Origin: Litorimonas sp039975855
GTDB lineage: Bacteria; Pseudomonadota; Alphaproteobacteria; Caulobacterales; Maricaulaceae
Assembly: GCA_039975855.1 (NCBI GenBank)
Contig: JBDWGH010000005.1
Location: 310,001-374,000, forward strand
Direction of reading: 5' to 3'
DNA length: 64,000 nucleotides
Both the position numbers and the translations under genes were made by a program. Positions within the stretch are counted from its first letter, which is position 1. Each line of letters opens with the position of its first letter. A model generated the notes under the pieces. That model saw nothing but the letters and a program-made list of their open reading frames with translations, was not told the DNA's origin and did no database searches. Shown here in pieces: positions 17,326 through 26,302 of this stretch.

Positions 17326-18469
17326 ATGACAACAAAAGACGCTCAGTGATTGCGTTTAAAACTAATCGGCCGTCTGTTGTCGCTTTTAGAGTGTCGCCTT
17401 GCTGTAATAATAAACCGCCTTGAATGAGGTGACTCATCTCTGATGCATTTAACTTTCTTCCAGAAAGTTGCGTGTATCGGTTCAATGAGATCCCGTCTTC
17501 TATCCGCAGTCCCATCAACAAATACTCCGTCGCCCAATCCATCCCGGTCAAGGCCTCAAGGCTACCAATTCCAGTGCCTCTTTCGGTGACGGCTCGGGCA
17601 TATTTTCCAGGTGTCAGGTGAGCGATCGTAGCGGTCCGCTTGTCGTCTTTCGTTATCCGGCCATGCGCGCCGGGACCAACACCGACGTAATCCAATCCTT
17701 GCCAATAAGCGAGATTATGACAGGAGCGGTGACCGGGTTTGGCAAAATTCGAGACTTCATAATGGTCAAAGCCAGAAGCACCTAACGTTTCCCTTACTTG
17801 GTCGTAAAGGTCCGCGGAGAGATCAGGGTTCACCGCCCGCTTTTGGCCACGGCCTTCCGCTTTGGCAAAGGCTGTACCGTCTTCAATAGTTAGCTGATAG
17901 GTCGAAATGTGCGGAGCGCCCGCAGTCAGCAATGTTGATAGGTCGGCGGACAAATCCGAATTCGTTTGACCGGCCCAGCCAAAAATCAAATCCGTCGAGA
18001 CGGTGGAGAAGGTGTCCATGGCGAGATCTAGGGCCGCACGAGCCGTCTCTCCATTATGGTCGCGCCCCAGAAAGGAAAGCGCCTCATCATGAAAACTTTG
18101 GACGCCCAAAGAGAGACGGTTTAATCCCGCGGAAGCATAATCATGCCAATCCTCAGCATTCATTTCATGAGGGTTAGCTTCTAAAGCGATTTCGATATTA
18201 TCTACGCCCCAAAGCGAACTCACTTCGTCAATCACAGCGCTAACTTGCGCCGGCTTCATAAGGGAGGGGGTCCCTCCGCCAAAATGTATGGACGTGACAT
18301 CGCGGGGACCAGATAACTCTCGCCAATGTTTCAAGTCCGCCAATATGGCCGGTAAAAGAGCAGTATCTTCACGGCGTTTATAGACGTTGAAATCGCAATA
18401 TGGACAGATGCGTGCGCAAAAAGGCCAATGAATGTAGACCGCGAGTTTATCTCTTCCGTGCTTATTCAT
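17324..18469 (-). CDS. hemW: HemW-like radical SAM protein
   Basis: A 381-residue radical SAM protein of the HemN/HemW family. The Cys-x3-Cys-x2-Cys cluster is at Cys18, Cys22 and Cys25 (FCARICPYC), followed by the aromatic DFNVYK; HFGGGTPSLM is the SAM-binding glycine motif. The N-terminal cysteines that mark true oxygen-independent coproporphyrinogen dehydrogenase HemN are absent, and the shorter length points to HemW, a heme-trafficking protein. Its start overlaps the end of rdgB by 8 bases, the rdgB-hemW pairing seen in many proteobacteria. Confidence 0.92.
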   Translation of the reverse strand: MNKHGRDKLAVYIHWPFCARICPYCDFNVYKRREDTALLPAILADLKHWRELSGPRDVTSIHFGGGTPSLMKPAQVSAVIDEVSSLWGVDNIEIALEANPHEMNAEDWHDYASAGLNRLSLGVQSFHDEALSFLGRDHNGETARAALDLAMDTFSTVSTDLIFGWAGQTNSDLSADLSTLLTAGAPHISTYQLTIEDGTAFAKAEGRGQKRAVNPDLSADLYDQVRETLGASGFDHYEVSNFAKPGHRSCHNLAYWQGLDYVGVGPGAHGRITKDDKRTATIAHLTPGKYARAVTERGTGIGSLEALTGMDWATEYLLMGLRIEDGISLNRYTQLSGRKLNASEMSHLIQGGLLLQQGDTLKATTDGRLVLNAITERLLLS

Positions 18470-19106
18470 TCTGATTTGGGAATTGATCCGCTAAGAATTT
18501 TGAAAAAGCATCCGCCCGGTGGCTGACCGCGTGTTTCGCAGCGGGGTCAATTTCCGCAAAGGTTCTCGTTTCGCCAAGCTGTTGAAACATTGGGTCATAG
18601 CCAAACCCTTTATCGCCGCGAGGTGGCCAAACCATCTCTCCCTCGACCGTGCCTTCATAAACGGAAGTTTTACCGTCAGGCCACGCGAGGCATAGCGCGC
18701 AAATGAACCGGGCGCGGCGGTTGTCATTATCGCCCAATTGGTCGTTCACATGCCACATGGCCATGTCGAAATCACGGCGCTGACCATAAATTTCTTTCTC
18801 TACTTTTGGGAGTTCTGCCCAACGGGCCGCAAAGATTCCGGGTTCCCCGCCCAGCCCGTCAACCGCTAACCCGCTGTCATCGGAAAGCGCAGGAAATCCC
18901 GACGCAACCGCTGCCGCAACAGCCTTGAGTTTCGCATTACCGGAAAACGTTGTTTCCGTCTCATCCGGCTCAGGGAGATTTAACTCTGCCGCGCTGACGG
19001 TCTGTAATCCGAATGGTTTCAAAAGGTCGCGAATCTCTTGCACTTTGCCCTCATTGTGGGAAGCAACAACAATTTTTGTCCCGGGGGTGAGTCTCTTTTT
19101 GGTCAT
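18462..19106 (-). CDS. rdgB: XTP/dITP pyrophosphatase RdgB/HAM1
   Basis: A 214-residue house-cleaning enzyme that hydrolyses non-canonical purine triphosphates (ITP, XTP, dITP) to monophosphates. Family motifs are VASHNEGKVQEI near the N-terminus, ALSDDSGLAVDGLGG in the middle, GYDPMF, and SHRADAF at the C-terminus. Length is normal. It is the first gene of the rdgB-hemW pair and is divergent from the DUF2975 gene. Confidence 0.95.
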   Translation of the reverse strand: MTKKRLTPGTKIVVASHNEGKVQEIRDLLKPFGLQTVSAAELNLPEPDETETTFSGNAKLKAVAAAVASGFPALSDDSGLAVDGLGGEPGIFAARWAELPKVEKEIYGQRRDFDMAMWHVNDQLGDNDNRRARFICALCLAWPDGKTSVYEGTVEGEMVWPPRGDKGFGYDPMFQQLGETRTFAEIDPAAKHAVSHRADAFSKFLADQFPNQNE

Positions 19107-19158
19107 GGAAGCGGCTTAGGCGTCTGACTGCGTGTCCGCAATACTTGCATGTATCAGA

Positions 19159-19175
19159 TTATTGTTTATCAATAA
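19159..19175 (+). promoter_or_regulatory. Candidate operator of the DUF2975/XRE operon
   Basis: TTATTG-TTTAT-CAATAA is a perfect 6-bp inverted repeat ending four bases before the DUF2975 ATG at 19180. Its size and position suit a dimeric XRE repressor encoded by the second gene of the operon; direct autoregulation is inferred. Confidence 0.5.
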
Positions 19176-19179
19176 CTCG

Positions 19180-19710
19180 ATGATGACTGAAACTGAATTC
19201 GATGTGCATGCGGATACACCCATGGCCAAATTGTTGTCACCTTTGTTGATGGTGGCTCAGTGGGTCTTTGGTGTTTTCTTTGTTCTCTTCCTATTGATGG
19301 CCTTTATCATGGCTGTGCCTAGCGGATTTCGAGCTAGTCTCTTAGCTGAATCTACCACTGAAATTGATCCAACGGTATTGATGGGGCGTTGTTTGGCAGG
19401 CGCTGTCGTGGCTGTAGGATGGTTCTTTGTCTTAAAATTGCTGCGAGGTGTTGTTGGAGCAGTTATTCACGGTGATCCGTTTTTGCCTCAGAACATTGCC
19501 CGATTGCGCAACATCTGGATTATTTTCGCGGTGACAGAAGTTTTCCGAATGATCGCATTTTTCCTTATGGGCGGTGATGGTCAGGTAGAGGGCGGGTCTC
19601 ACCTTGATATTCGTCTTGGAACTTGGTTTTTCATTTTTGTGATTGTTGTGATATCCGAAGCGTTCCGTCATGGCGCGGCCCTGCGGGCTGACCAAGAATT
19701 GACGATCTGA
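19180..19710 (+). CDS. DUF2975 family membrane protein
   Basis: A 176-residue four-helix membrane protein (hydrophobic segments near 17-45, 65-85, 100-125 and 140-160 of the ATG-started form). DUF2975 proteins are regularly encoded beside a small XRE (YozG-type) regulator, as here; their function is unknown. The frame is open from a GTG at 19132, but the two adjacent ATGs at 19180/19183 suit the membrane topology better and put the candidate operator in untranslated DNA. No strong Shine-Dalgarno is seen. The stop overlaps the next start by one base (TGATG), so translation is coupled. Confidence 0.8.
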   Translation: MMTETEFDVHADTPMAKLLSPLLMVAQWVFGVFFVLFLLMAFIMAVPSGFRASLLAESTTEIDPTVLMGRCLAGAVVAVGWFFVLKLLRGVVGAVIHGDPFLPQNIARLRNIWIIFAVTEVFRMIAFFLMGGDGQVEGGSHLDIRLGTWFFIFVIVVISEAFRHGAALRADQELTI

Positions 19711-19940
19711 TGACGATTAAGGTCAATCTCGATCGAGTCCTTCTGGACCGGAAAATGTCGCTCACAGAGCTGGCTGAACGCGTTGGTATTACGCTGGCTA
19801 ATTTATCAATCCTGAAAACGGGTAAAGCGCGCGCTGTGCGTTTTTCGACACTAGATTTGCTTTGCCGTGAGCTGGACTGTCAGCCAGCAGACATCTTGGT
19901 TTACGAGCCCGACGAAGAGGTCAAAGCTGCCGCCGAATAA
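19710..19940 (+). CDS. XRE/YozG-family HTH transcriptional regulator
   Basis: A 76-residue Cro/C1-type helix-turn-helix protein made almost only of the DNA-binding domain: MSLTELAERVGITLANLSILKTGKARAVRF covers the HTH, followed by LDLLCRELDCQPADILVYEP. It belongs with YozG-like regulators always paired with DUF2975 membrane proteins. Likely target is its own operon through the inverted repeat at 19159-19175. Whether the membrane partner controls the regulator is unknown. Confidence 0.88.
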   Translation: MTIKVNLDRVLLDRKMSLTELAERVGITLANLSILKTGKARAVRFSTLDLLCRELDCQPADILVYEPDEEVKAAAE

Positions 19941-19946
19941 GCGCCT

Positions 19947-21977
19947 TTATTCCAGCGCCTCTTTCAATATGTCATGGTTCAGGATTTGAGGTAGAATTTC
20001 TGCCTCGGCCGCCCCCGGTTTATAGACGAGATAAAGCGGCACGCCCGCCCGTCCAAACCGTTTTAACTCTGCGGCAATTACATCATTCTTATTGGTCCAG
20101 TCTGCAACTAGGAATTCTGTATCGGTTCGGTCAAATAATTGGGCGGTCTTCTTTTTATTCAGCACCAGTGCTTCATTGACTTTGCATGTGACGCACCAAG
20201 CCGCTGTGAAATCAACAAAGACGGGCCGGTTTTCCGCGCGGGCGGTTTCAACAGCTTGCGCAGACCACGCCTTCGACTTCAAAATCTCAGCGCCATCTTC
20301 AGCAGAAAGGGTAAATGGCAAAGTAATCGACAAGAGCAGCGCAATCACGCCAAGGATTTTTGAGAGGCCTCCGGTTTTTCCCAAAGCCCAAATACCGAAG
20401 CCAAGGGCTAAACCAGCCAGTAGGAGTTTTAATATTCCGGTCGTGCCAGCTTGAAGGCTGAGTACCCACGCCAGCCATATCGCGGCGGCGAACATTGGAA
20501 ACGCCAAGAATTGTCTGAAAGTTTCCATCCATGCGCCTGGCTTTGGCAAGCGGCTTAATAAGCCGGGGATATAAGCGGCCAGCAAGAACGGTAAAGCGAA
20601 ACCCAAACCTAGAGCCAGGAAAACAATCAAAGTTGTGAGGAATGAGCTTGCTAGAGCGAATCCCACTGCGCCTGCCATGAACGGCGCGGTACAGGGCGTT
20701 GCAACGATGACGGCCAGAACACCAGTCAAAAAGCTAGAAAGAGGTCCTGCGCGATTAACGCTATCGGCGCCGATGTTTTGTAAGCGCCCGCTTAGTTCAA
20801 ACATTCCCAAGAGGTTTAAGCCGATTGCGAATAAGAGGAGAGAAAGCACTGCAACCAACCATGGCGATTGCAATTGGAAACCCCATCCCACGGACGCGCC
20901 TGCGGCTTTCAATCCAATAATAATGACAGCTAAAACGGCAAAACTGACTAAAACCCCGGTTGCATAAGCCCAGGCAGCTCGTCGGACTGCTCCGCGTTCA
21001 CCGTGCGCTGTTTTGGCTAAAGAGAGGGCTTTAAGAGAAATGATCGGAAAAACGCAGGGCATCAAATTGAGAATTAGGCCTCCCAAAAATGCGCCAATTA
21101 TCGCACTCAGTATTCCAACATTTGCGGAGGCGCTTCCTACTTTTACGGGACCTATCTCGACCAGACCATCCGTTGCGATTGGTACGACAATGGCGCGTCC
21201 ATCTGATGAGACCAGCGTGGCATAAAAGCTATCTGGCGTTCCGTCATCCCATCCGTAACTGGGGTTGGCGGAGAAGCGGATGCCGTCCTCGGCGAGGGCC
21301 AAATTGACGGGATCGCTATGAACGATAATAGGGTTAGCGTGTGGGAATAGAGCTGGGTTTCCAAAATTTCTGGGGAGGTTAGTAACATTAAACAGGACTT
21401 TTCCAGCATCTAGCTTTGCTGAACCAATAGCTTCAGCGGCCTGCGGAATTTTTGTTTTTGCCGCTGTAACTTGGGCTGCGTGCACCTCGTTGATCTTTGA
21501 AGCCCCTAAGCCCATCGGCAACGACAGAGCGCCGTCCTCGGGGATACAAATTTCATCACATACTAGAAAGTAAGCATGAGCTTTTAGCGTTATGGCTCGG
21601 TCAGGATTAACCGTTGCGTCAACCGATATCTTGACAGGTAACCAAACCTCTCCGCCCATCGCATAGGACACAATTGGACCAACGGTTTTGACCTCTGGCG
21701 CGGGCCACATGATGGGTCCGGCACTGACGCCTTTTGGTAAATCCCATACGATATTCACTGGTTCTCCGCTATCGCCTGCATTGCGCCAATAGGTATACCA
21801 GTCTCCGTCGAATTTCATTTTAAGTGCGACCGTAAAACTCTGTCCTGGGGTTACGGTATCTGCCCCAGAAATGAGCATAATTTCGGTGTTGCCCGTATCT
21901 AATGGCAAGCTTTGGCGCGCCTGAGCGAAACTAGCCGTCAGCCAAAACGCGAATGCGAGGATTAAAACACGAAACAT
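19947..21977 (-). CDS. DsbD/ScsB-like protein-disulfide reductase
   Basis: With the start at 21977 the protein is 676 residues and opens with a good signal peptide (MFRVLILAFAFWLTASFAQA). A periplasmic N-terminal DsbD-alpha/ScsB-type domain follows (about 25-270, with CDEICIPEDG carrying a cysteine pair), then an eight-helix CcdA-like domain with the redox cysteines in NLMPCVFP and ATPCTAPF, and a C-terminal thioredoxin-like domain with WCVTCK. The protein passes electrons from cytoplasmic thioredoxin to periplasmic disulfide or copper-linked partners. The frame extends 50 residues further upstream to 22127, but that extension is basic, unlike a DsbD, and would hide the signal peptide. Confidence 0.92.
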   Translation of the reverse strand: MFRVLILAFAFWLTASFAQARQSLPLDTGNTEIMLISGADTVTPGQSFTVALKMKFDGDWYTYWRNAGDSGEPVNIVWDLPKGVSAGPIMWPAPEVKTVGPIVSYAMGGEVWLPVKISVDATVNPDRAITLKAHAYFLVCDEICIPEDGALSLPMGLGASKINEVHAAQVTAAKTKIPQAAEAIGSAKLDAGKVLFNVTNLPRNFGNPALFPHANPIIVHSDPVNLALAEDGIRFSANPSYGWDDGTPDSFYATLVSSDGRAIVVPIATDGLVEIGPVKVGSASANVGILSAIIGAFLGGLILNLMPCVFPIISLKALSLAKTAHGERGAVRRAAWAYATGVLVSFAVLAVIIIGLKAAGASVGWGFQLQSPWLVAVLSLLLFAIGLNLLGMFELSGRLQNIGADSVNRAGPLSSFLTGVLAVIVATPCTAPFMAGAVGFALASSFLTTLIVFLALGLGFALPFLLAAYIPGLLSRLPKPGAWMETFRQFLAFPMFAAAIWLAWVLSLQAGTTGILKLLLAGLALGFGIWALGKTGGLSKILGVIALLLSITLPFTLSAEDGAEILKSKAWSAQAVETARAENRPVFVDFTAAWCVTCKVNEALVLNKKKTAQLFDRTDTEFLVADWTNKNDVIAAELKRFGRAGVPLYLVYKPGAAEAEILPQILNHDILKEALE

Positions 21978-22126
21978 TCTTCTGTCTAATCCGCTAAAGA
22001 TGAAAATACGATGCACAAATGCGTGTCGTCGGTTGTGAAGATGAAACCCAACCAGAATATGAACGGAAAAAATCGGAGGTCTCTCACGGCTTGACTCACC
22101 CGCATGTACCCCCAACATCGAAGGCA

Positions 22127-23068
22127 ATGGCTAGCTCATCTACATTGCCCGGTCGTCCGGTACCCACGAGCGTCTCTACGCCGTCGCTTTTGCCCGGGTT
22201 TACGCGGGAAAGGGCGGCGTTAGAGAAGACATTATCTGTGCGTGGTGAGAACGCTTTATCCTCGGCTCAAACTGTCAGCGCGATCCGCAGCGCGCTCGAC
22301 CGGACAGGTGCAGCCTTTGCACGCACAACGGAAGACCCAGCTTTGCAGAAAGCAGGACTCTGGTTGATTGAGGTGATCAAATCAGGCGCAGGGGTTTTGG
22401 ACCGTGCGGTGACCGCTGATATTGCTTATGTGGAAACGGGCACACCATCGGCGGGAGTATCGGGAATTTTGGGGAAACCGACCCTATTCTACGGCGCGGC
22501 AGGATTGCTGGCTGTTGTAGGGTTAATCCAGGGCACAGGACTTGTGATCTTATCTGCGGCTGTCTTGGCGGGACTGCACACTCTCGAGCCCAAACGCTGG
22601 AAAAAGCTAATGGCCCTATTGCCTCGAACGAAACCTCCAGCAGCCCTAGAAGATCACAGGGGTCGACAATTTACGGCCGAGGCACGATTGACAGTCGATG
22701 CTGCTGGGTTGATTGGACAAATCGAGGACGCTTTGAAGACGGCGGACCATATCTTATCGCGGTTGGCAGAACCGCCGACAGAAACCCATTGGGCAGATAC
22801 CCCACGTTTGGCTGCTATGTTACAAAATTTGCTGGAAGCTGGCGGTGCTGGTGATAGCGATTTTGCACTGGAATTGATTGAAAAAGAACTGCCCAGTTTA
22901 CTTAGGTCAAGTGGTATTTCAGTCATCAGCTATTCCAAAAAAACATCAAACTATTTCGACGAATTACCTGGAATAGGTGACGGACCGAAAGTTGAAATGG
23001 CGGCTCCAGCGCTCTTGCGTGAGGACGGTAGCTTGCTGCGGCGCGGCACAATATGGGTGCGGTCGTGA
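22127..23068 (+). CDS. Membrane protein partner of the Hsp70-like protein, unknown family
   Basis: A 313-residue protein starting at ATG 22127 (GAAGG ribosome site). It has an N-terminal helical region (about 30-110), a hydrophobic hairpin (about 123-150: FYGAAGLLAVVGLIQGTGLVILSA is split by a short turn), and a C-terminal soluble domain ending in LREDGSLLRRGTIWVRS. The last segment is reminiscent of the beta-strand ending of GrpE-like exchange factors, but no GrpE domain can be claimed. The gene overlaps the Hsp70-like gene by four bases or more, so the two products are surely made together. The frame is open upstream to 22019, crossing the divergent promoter region of the DsbD gene; I reject that longer start. 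Confidence 0.75.
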   Translation: MASSSTLPGRPVPTSVSTPSLLPGFTRERAALEKTLSVRGENALSSAQTVSAIRSALDRTGAAFARTTEDPALQKAGLWLIEVIKSGAGVLDRAVTADIAYVETGTPSAGVSGILGKPTLFYGAAGLLAVVGLIQGTGLVILSAAVLAGLHTLEPKRWKKLMALLPRTKPPAALEDHRGRQFTAEARLTVDAAGLIGQIEDALKTADHILSRLAEPPTETHWADTPRLAAMLQNLLEAGGAGDSDFALELIEKELPSLLRSSGISVISYSKKTSNYFDELPGIGDGPKVEMAAPALLREDGSLLRRGTIWVRS

Positions 23069-24966
23069 AGCATCTGGAATTCATCGGTTATGATTTGGGT
23101 CACGGCGAGACTGCGCTGGGCCGAGCTTTTGGCGCAACCGTGCGAGAACCAGAAATATTGGAATGGCGGGGGCGCCGCAGTTTTGTCACCGCTGTTGCAG
23201 AAGATAGATCGGGCCTAAAAATCGGGGCGGACGCCCTTAACCTCGCGGCCCTTGGTCCAAAAGCGAATGTGGCGGTAAAATTTAAATCCCGGAACTTGGA
23301 TATCGCCTCTGTTCGTGAGCCGACACTGGCTTTCACTCAAACTCTCATTGACGGTTTGACAGCCGACAGCACGATATTAGGCCCAAAAGATAGCCAATTC
23401 ATCGTAGGTTGCCCAAGCGGATGGACGGCGGAAGATCGTGCGGATTACCAGAACGTGTTCCAAGAAGCGGGCCTTGCTTCGGTTCGCATCGTGCCGGAAT
23501 CTCGAGCGGCTCTAATGACAGCATTGGAGCAAGGCTATCTCTCAATTGAGGACACCCGGGCATCTGTTCTTATTGTCGACATTGGGTCTTCCACAACGGA
23601 TTTTACATATTGTCGAGATTTGGATGCTAAAGACGTTGGCCATAATGTTCTCGGGTCGGGCTTGCTCGATACTGAAATATTTAAGCTGAACTTGGAGCGC
23701 CAAAAAGATCGCAAGAAGATCGAACAGCTTATCGCGAAATATCCGCATTATCGCCCCATTATGGAGTATTGGTGCCGGGAAGCGAAAGAAGCCTATTTTA
23801 CGGGTGAAGACGTCCCAGTGGAGTTGTTGAAACGGCTCCCTATAGGGCGCGGTGTTGTTTTCGATATTCGGATCGACAAAGCGGATGCAGATGCAATTTT
23901 GGATAAACCGCTCGACGCTTTGCACGGCTATAGCTGGCGCACAGCATTTGATTATGCCTTGAAAGAAACAATTGAAAACCTTGGCGGAATGTCACCTGAT
24001 ACGGTCCTGTTGACGGGCGGGGCGTCGCGGCTACCGCTTGTGTTGCCTGCTACAAAAACCGCCTTTCCAAAGGCGCGCGTTGTACGTGGCGCCGAGCCTG
24101 AATTCGCCATTGCACGCGGATTGGCTTGGTTGGGCCGGTTTGAATATCTTCACGCCAGTTTTAAATCCGAAGTCGACAATCATACGCGTGCCGGCGGAGA
24201 GATATCGGTAAAAGCCGAAAAGTCTTCACGGGATCTAGGTCGTACACTCGCTCCTGTTTTGGTCGACGCCATCACGGAAGGGTGCATATTGCCGACGTTT
24301 CGGGATTGGCGAAGCGGTCAGATCAAAAGTCTGGATGATGTGGAAGCTGAGTTAAATACAAGAGTAGCAGACTGGCTTGCATCTGAGGCAGCGCAGGCTG
24401 CCTTGCGACCCGTCATTGATGTTTGGTTCGCCGGGTTGCAACGCGATATCGAGACGGTAACGGATCCTTTATGCCGCGATCATGGTTTACCTGCGATGGT
24501 CTTGTCCTTGACAGACTCGCAACATGTCTCTCGCCATCTGGAAGGGCTATCCTTGGCAATGCCGCATGTAGGTTCGATGGAATCAGATACGGCCTTAGTC
24601 GGAACGACGTTATCGGCCATTTTGATTGGGTCACTTTTGGCGCATGCAAATTTATTTGCGCCACTTTTTCTTAATCCATTAGGCGTTCTTGTTGGCGGCG
24701 CTCTCGCCGGAGGGACTTATTTGTTTGGCCGTAAAGCGCTATCAGGGAAAATGCGGAGCGCGAAAGTTCCCGTTATTGCGCGCCAAATCTTGACGGATGG
24801 ACGCGTGCGGTCAGCTGTCAATAAACAGCGGCCGGATTTGATCAAAGCCGTGCAACAGGCTTGGACGGATGCCGCATCCGAGCGATTTACGGACGAATTG
24901 AATGACATGCTAGGCAGTGCCTTGCGGGAACGCGCCGATGAGCGCGCCGTTCTCTTCTTGGTCTAA
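23053..24966 (+). CDS. Membrane-anchored Hsp70-like (actin/hexokinase-fold) ATPase
   Basis: A 637-residue Hsp70 superfamily protein. ATPase landmarks are the phosphate-1 loop GYDLGHGETALGRA (about 12-25), phosphate-2 loop VDIGSSTTDFTY (about 176-187) and adenosine motif LLTGGASRLP (about 319-328). The C-terminal half does not look like a DnaK substrate-binding domain; it has a helical region and then a long hydrophobic hairpin (about 512-560) followed by a basic helical tail. DnaK is soluble, so this is a divergent, membrane-bound relative. Start may be ATG 23053 or GTG 23065, the latter giving a GTGA overlap with the upstream stop. Neighbours contain no dnaJ or grpE. Function is unknown; membrane-linked quality control is an inference. 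Confidence 0.82.
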   Translation: MGAVVKHLEFIGYDLGHGETALGRAFGATVREPEILEWRGRRSFVTAVAEDRSGLKIGADALNLAALGPKANVAVKFKSRNLDIASVREPTLAFTQTLIDGLTADSTILGPKDSQFIVGCPSGWTAEDRADYQNVFQEAGLASVRIVPESRAALMTALEQGYLSIEDTRASVLIVDIGSSTTDFTYCRDLDAKDVGHNVLGSGLLDTEIFKLNLERQKDRKKIEQLIAKYPHYRPIMEYWCREAKEAYFTGEDVPVELLKRLPIGRGVVFDIRIDKADADAILDKPLDALHGYSWRTAFDYALKETIENLGGMSPDTVLLTGGASRLPLVLPATKTAFPKARVVRGAEPEFAIARGLAWLGRFEYLHASFKSEVDNHTRAGGEISVKAEKSSRDLGRTLAPVLVDAITEGCILPTFRDWRSGQIKSLDDVEAELNTRVADWLASEAAQAALRPVIDVWFAGLQRDIETVTDPLCRDHGLPAMVLSLTDSQHVSRHLEGLSLAMPHVGSMESDTALVGTTLSAILIGSLLAHANLFAPLFLNPLGVLVGGALAGGTYLFGRKALSGKMRSAKVPVIARQILTDGRVRSAVNKQRPDLIKAVQQAWTDAASERFTDELNDMLGSALRERADERAVLFLV

Positions 24967-25517
24967 TCCACTTTGGGTAAAGTAATGTCGACTTCGTCGC
25001 CGTCGCCCATATCAATAACAATCCTTGTTTTTGATTTGCCGTCTTTGATGATGGTCTCGCGGTCAAGCGTTAGGTTTTTACCCAATCCTGAAATAGAAAA
25101 ACTGTCTTCACTATCGCGGCTTTTCTCTCGTTGAATTTCACCGATTTTCGCGCCGTCAAAGGAAAGAGTTGTTTTCCCGTCATCCGTTTCGACATCCAAA
25201 TCTGCCGCGAAGTCGCCGAACATAGCGGCTAAATCTCGAAATAGGCCATCATCAGCGAAAGCTTCTTCCAAAACATCCATGACGACCTCGATTTCCTCAG
25301 AAATATCGCCATCGGCTTTGGATTGACCTTTTTCCAACTTGCGTTTTAGCCGCGCCGTGGATTTGGCAATTTCGAGTTTATGTTCCGAAAGCTTATCTTC
25401 TATTTTTTCTGATAGAACTTCAGCGTCTGTGTTCACGTCAGGTGGAGCCGCAAAAGCGGAGCCAGCCAGGCAAAGGGCCGTCAAAAAAACGAGAGGAATA
25501 CGATGTGGGCTTGGCAT
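24963..25517 (-). CDS. Secreted/periplasmic protein of unknown function
   Basis: A 184-residue protein with a signal peptide (MPSPHRIPLVFLTALCLAGSAFA) and a mature part rich in Asp, Glu and Lys: a helical stretch (SEKIEDKLSEHKLEIAKSTARLKRKLEKG) and a beta-rich end with DDGKTTLSFDGAKIGEI and TRIVIDMGDGDEVDITLP. I recognise no family. The chosen ATG has GGGAG five bases upstream; a further in-frame ATG at 25544 would add nine residues before the signal peptide. Its stop overlaps the convergent Hsp70-like gene by four bases. Confidence 0.75.
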   Translation of the reverse strand: MPSPHRIPLVFLTALCLAGSAFAAPPDVNTDAEVLSEKIEDKLSEHKLEIAKSTARLKRKLEKGQSKADGDISEEIEVVMDVLEEAFADDGLFRDLAAMFGDFAADLDVETDDGKTTLSFDGAKIGEIQREKSRDSEDSFSISGLGKNLTLDRETIIKDGKSKTRIVIDMGDGDEVDITLPKVD

Positions 25518-25643
25518 GGGGGCTCCCAAAATGATGTGACGCATCAGTAAATCCTGTGGCCTTTCACGCGCAAGTTATGATAGCAGCCGCCTGAACGTTC
25601 CCTGAATTGATGATGGAACCCCTTTTTTTATTTTGGCGCACTC

Positions 25644-26228
25644 ATGTTGAAAGACAAAATTTTCTATCCTCTGGCAGCCTTAATTGTGGCACTAATGATT
25701 GCCGTTGCTCTCTCTTTTGGTGACCGCGTTGATCTCACGGATGTCGATGTCTGGAGAGATGGCTACACAATGTCCGGCGAAGATCTTGTCCGTTTAACCG
25801 CACAGCCGGGAACGCAAGCCGTTTTCGTTGCGGCTGCGGGCGGTGAACCTGCCTATGCTCGGCTGACAAGCACGGCGGCACGGGACAGTCTGCCGCCCGG
25901 TCCGGGTGTCTTTGCGCCTTTGGGACCTCGATATGAACGTGCCTTTGCGACGCGAAATTTGCGCATGACAATAACGGCGCGGGCCTCACGACTAAATCCG
26001 CTTGAGACGTTTGATATTGGGTATTTTTCGGCCGGGTCTGGAGATAGTGGATGGAAACGAAAGACGCTGACACCAGATTGGTCAGAGTATGTGCTGGAAT
26101 TTCGACCAGGTGCACTGACAGCTGCTCAAGGTCTGGATCATGCGTCTGTTTGGCCGGGTGATACGGCAGAACTCTTGAATGTGGACATAAAAGAAGTTCG
26201 CGTCATGGTTATCAATCCGCCAAAGTAA
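25644..26228 (+). CDS. Membrane-anchored protein of unknown function
   Basis: A 194-residue protein with one N-terminal membrane or signal segment (about 7-25: FYPLAALIVALMIAVALSFG) and a beta-rich periplasmic domain. The pattern (NLRMTITARASRLNPLETFDIGYFSAGSGDSGWKRKTLTPDWSEYVLEF) looks like a jelly-roll, carbohydrate-binding-module fold with its final strand at DIKEVRVMVINP; this is a fold guess only. No obvious Shine-Dalgarno. The next gene, a sterol-desaturase-like enzyme, begins 74 bases later on the same strand. Confidence 0.7.
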   Translation: MLKDKIFYPLAALIVALMIAVALSFGDRVDLTDVDVWRDGYTMSGEDLVRLTAQPGTQAVFVAAAGGEPAYARLTSTAARDSLPPGPGVFAPLGPRYERAFATRNLRMTITARASRLNPLETFDIGYFSAGSGDSGWKRKTLTPDWSEYVLEFRPGALTAAQGLDHASVWPGDTAELLNVDIKEVRVMVINPPK

Positions 26229-26302
26229 TTCATGTGTTTCCGCATGGTGTGTTGCGCGCCTTGGCGCATTGACAGAGCGCCCACGGGCGGCGACAAAACT
26301 CC

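Noticed and set aside
22019..22126. N-terminal extension of the Hsp70-partner gene to 22019
   Set aside because: It would run through the divergent promoter region of the DsbD-like gene; the ATG at 22127 has GAAGG upstream.
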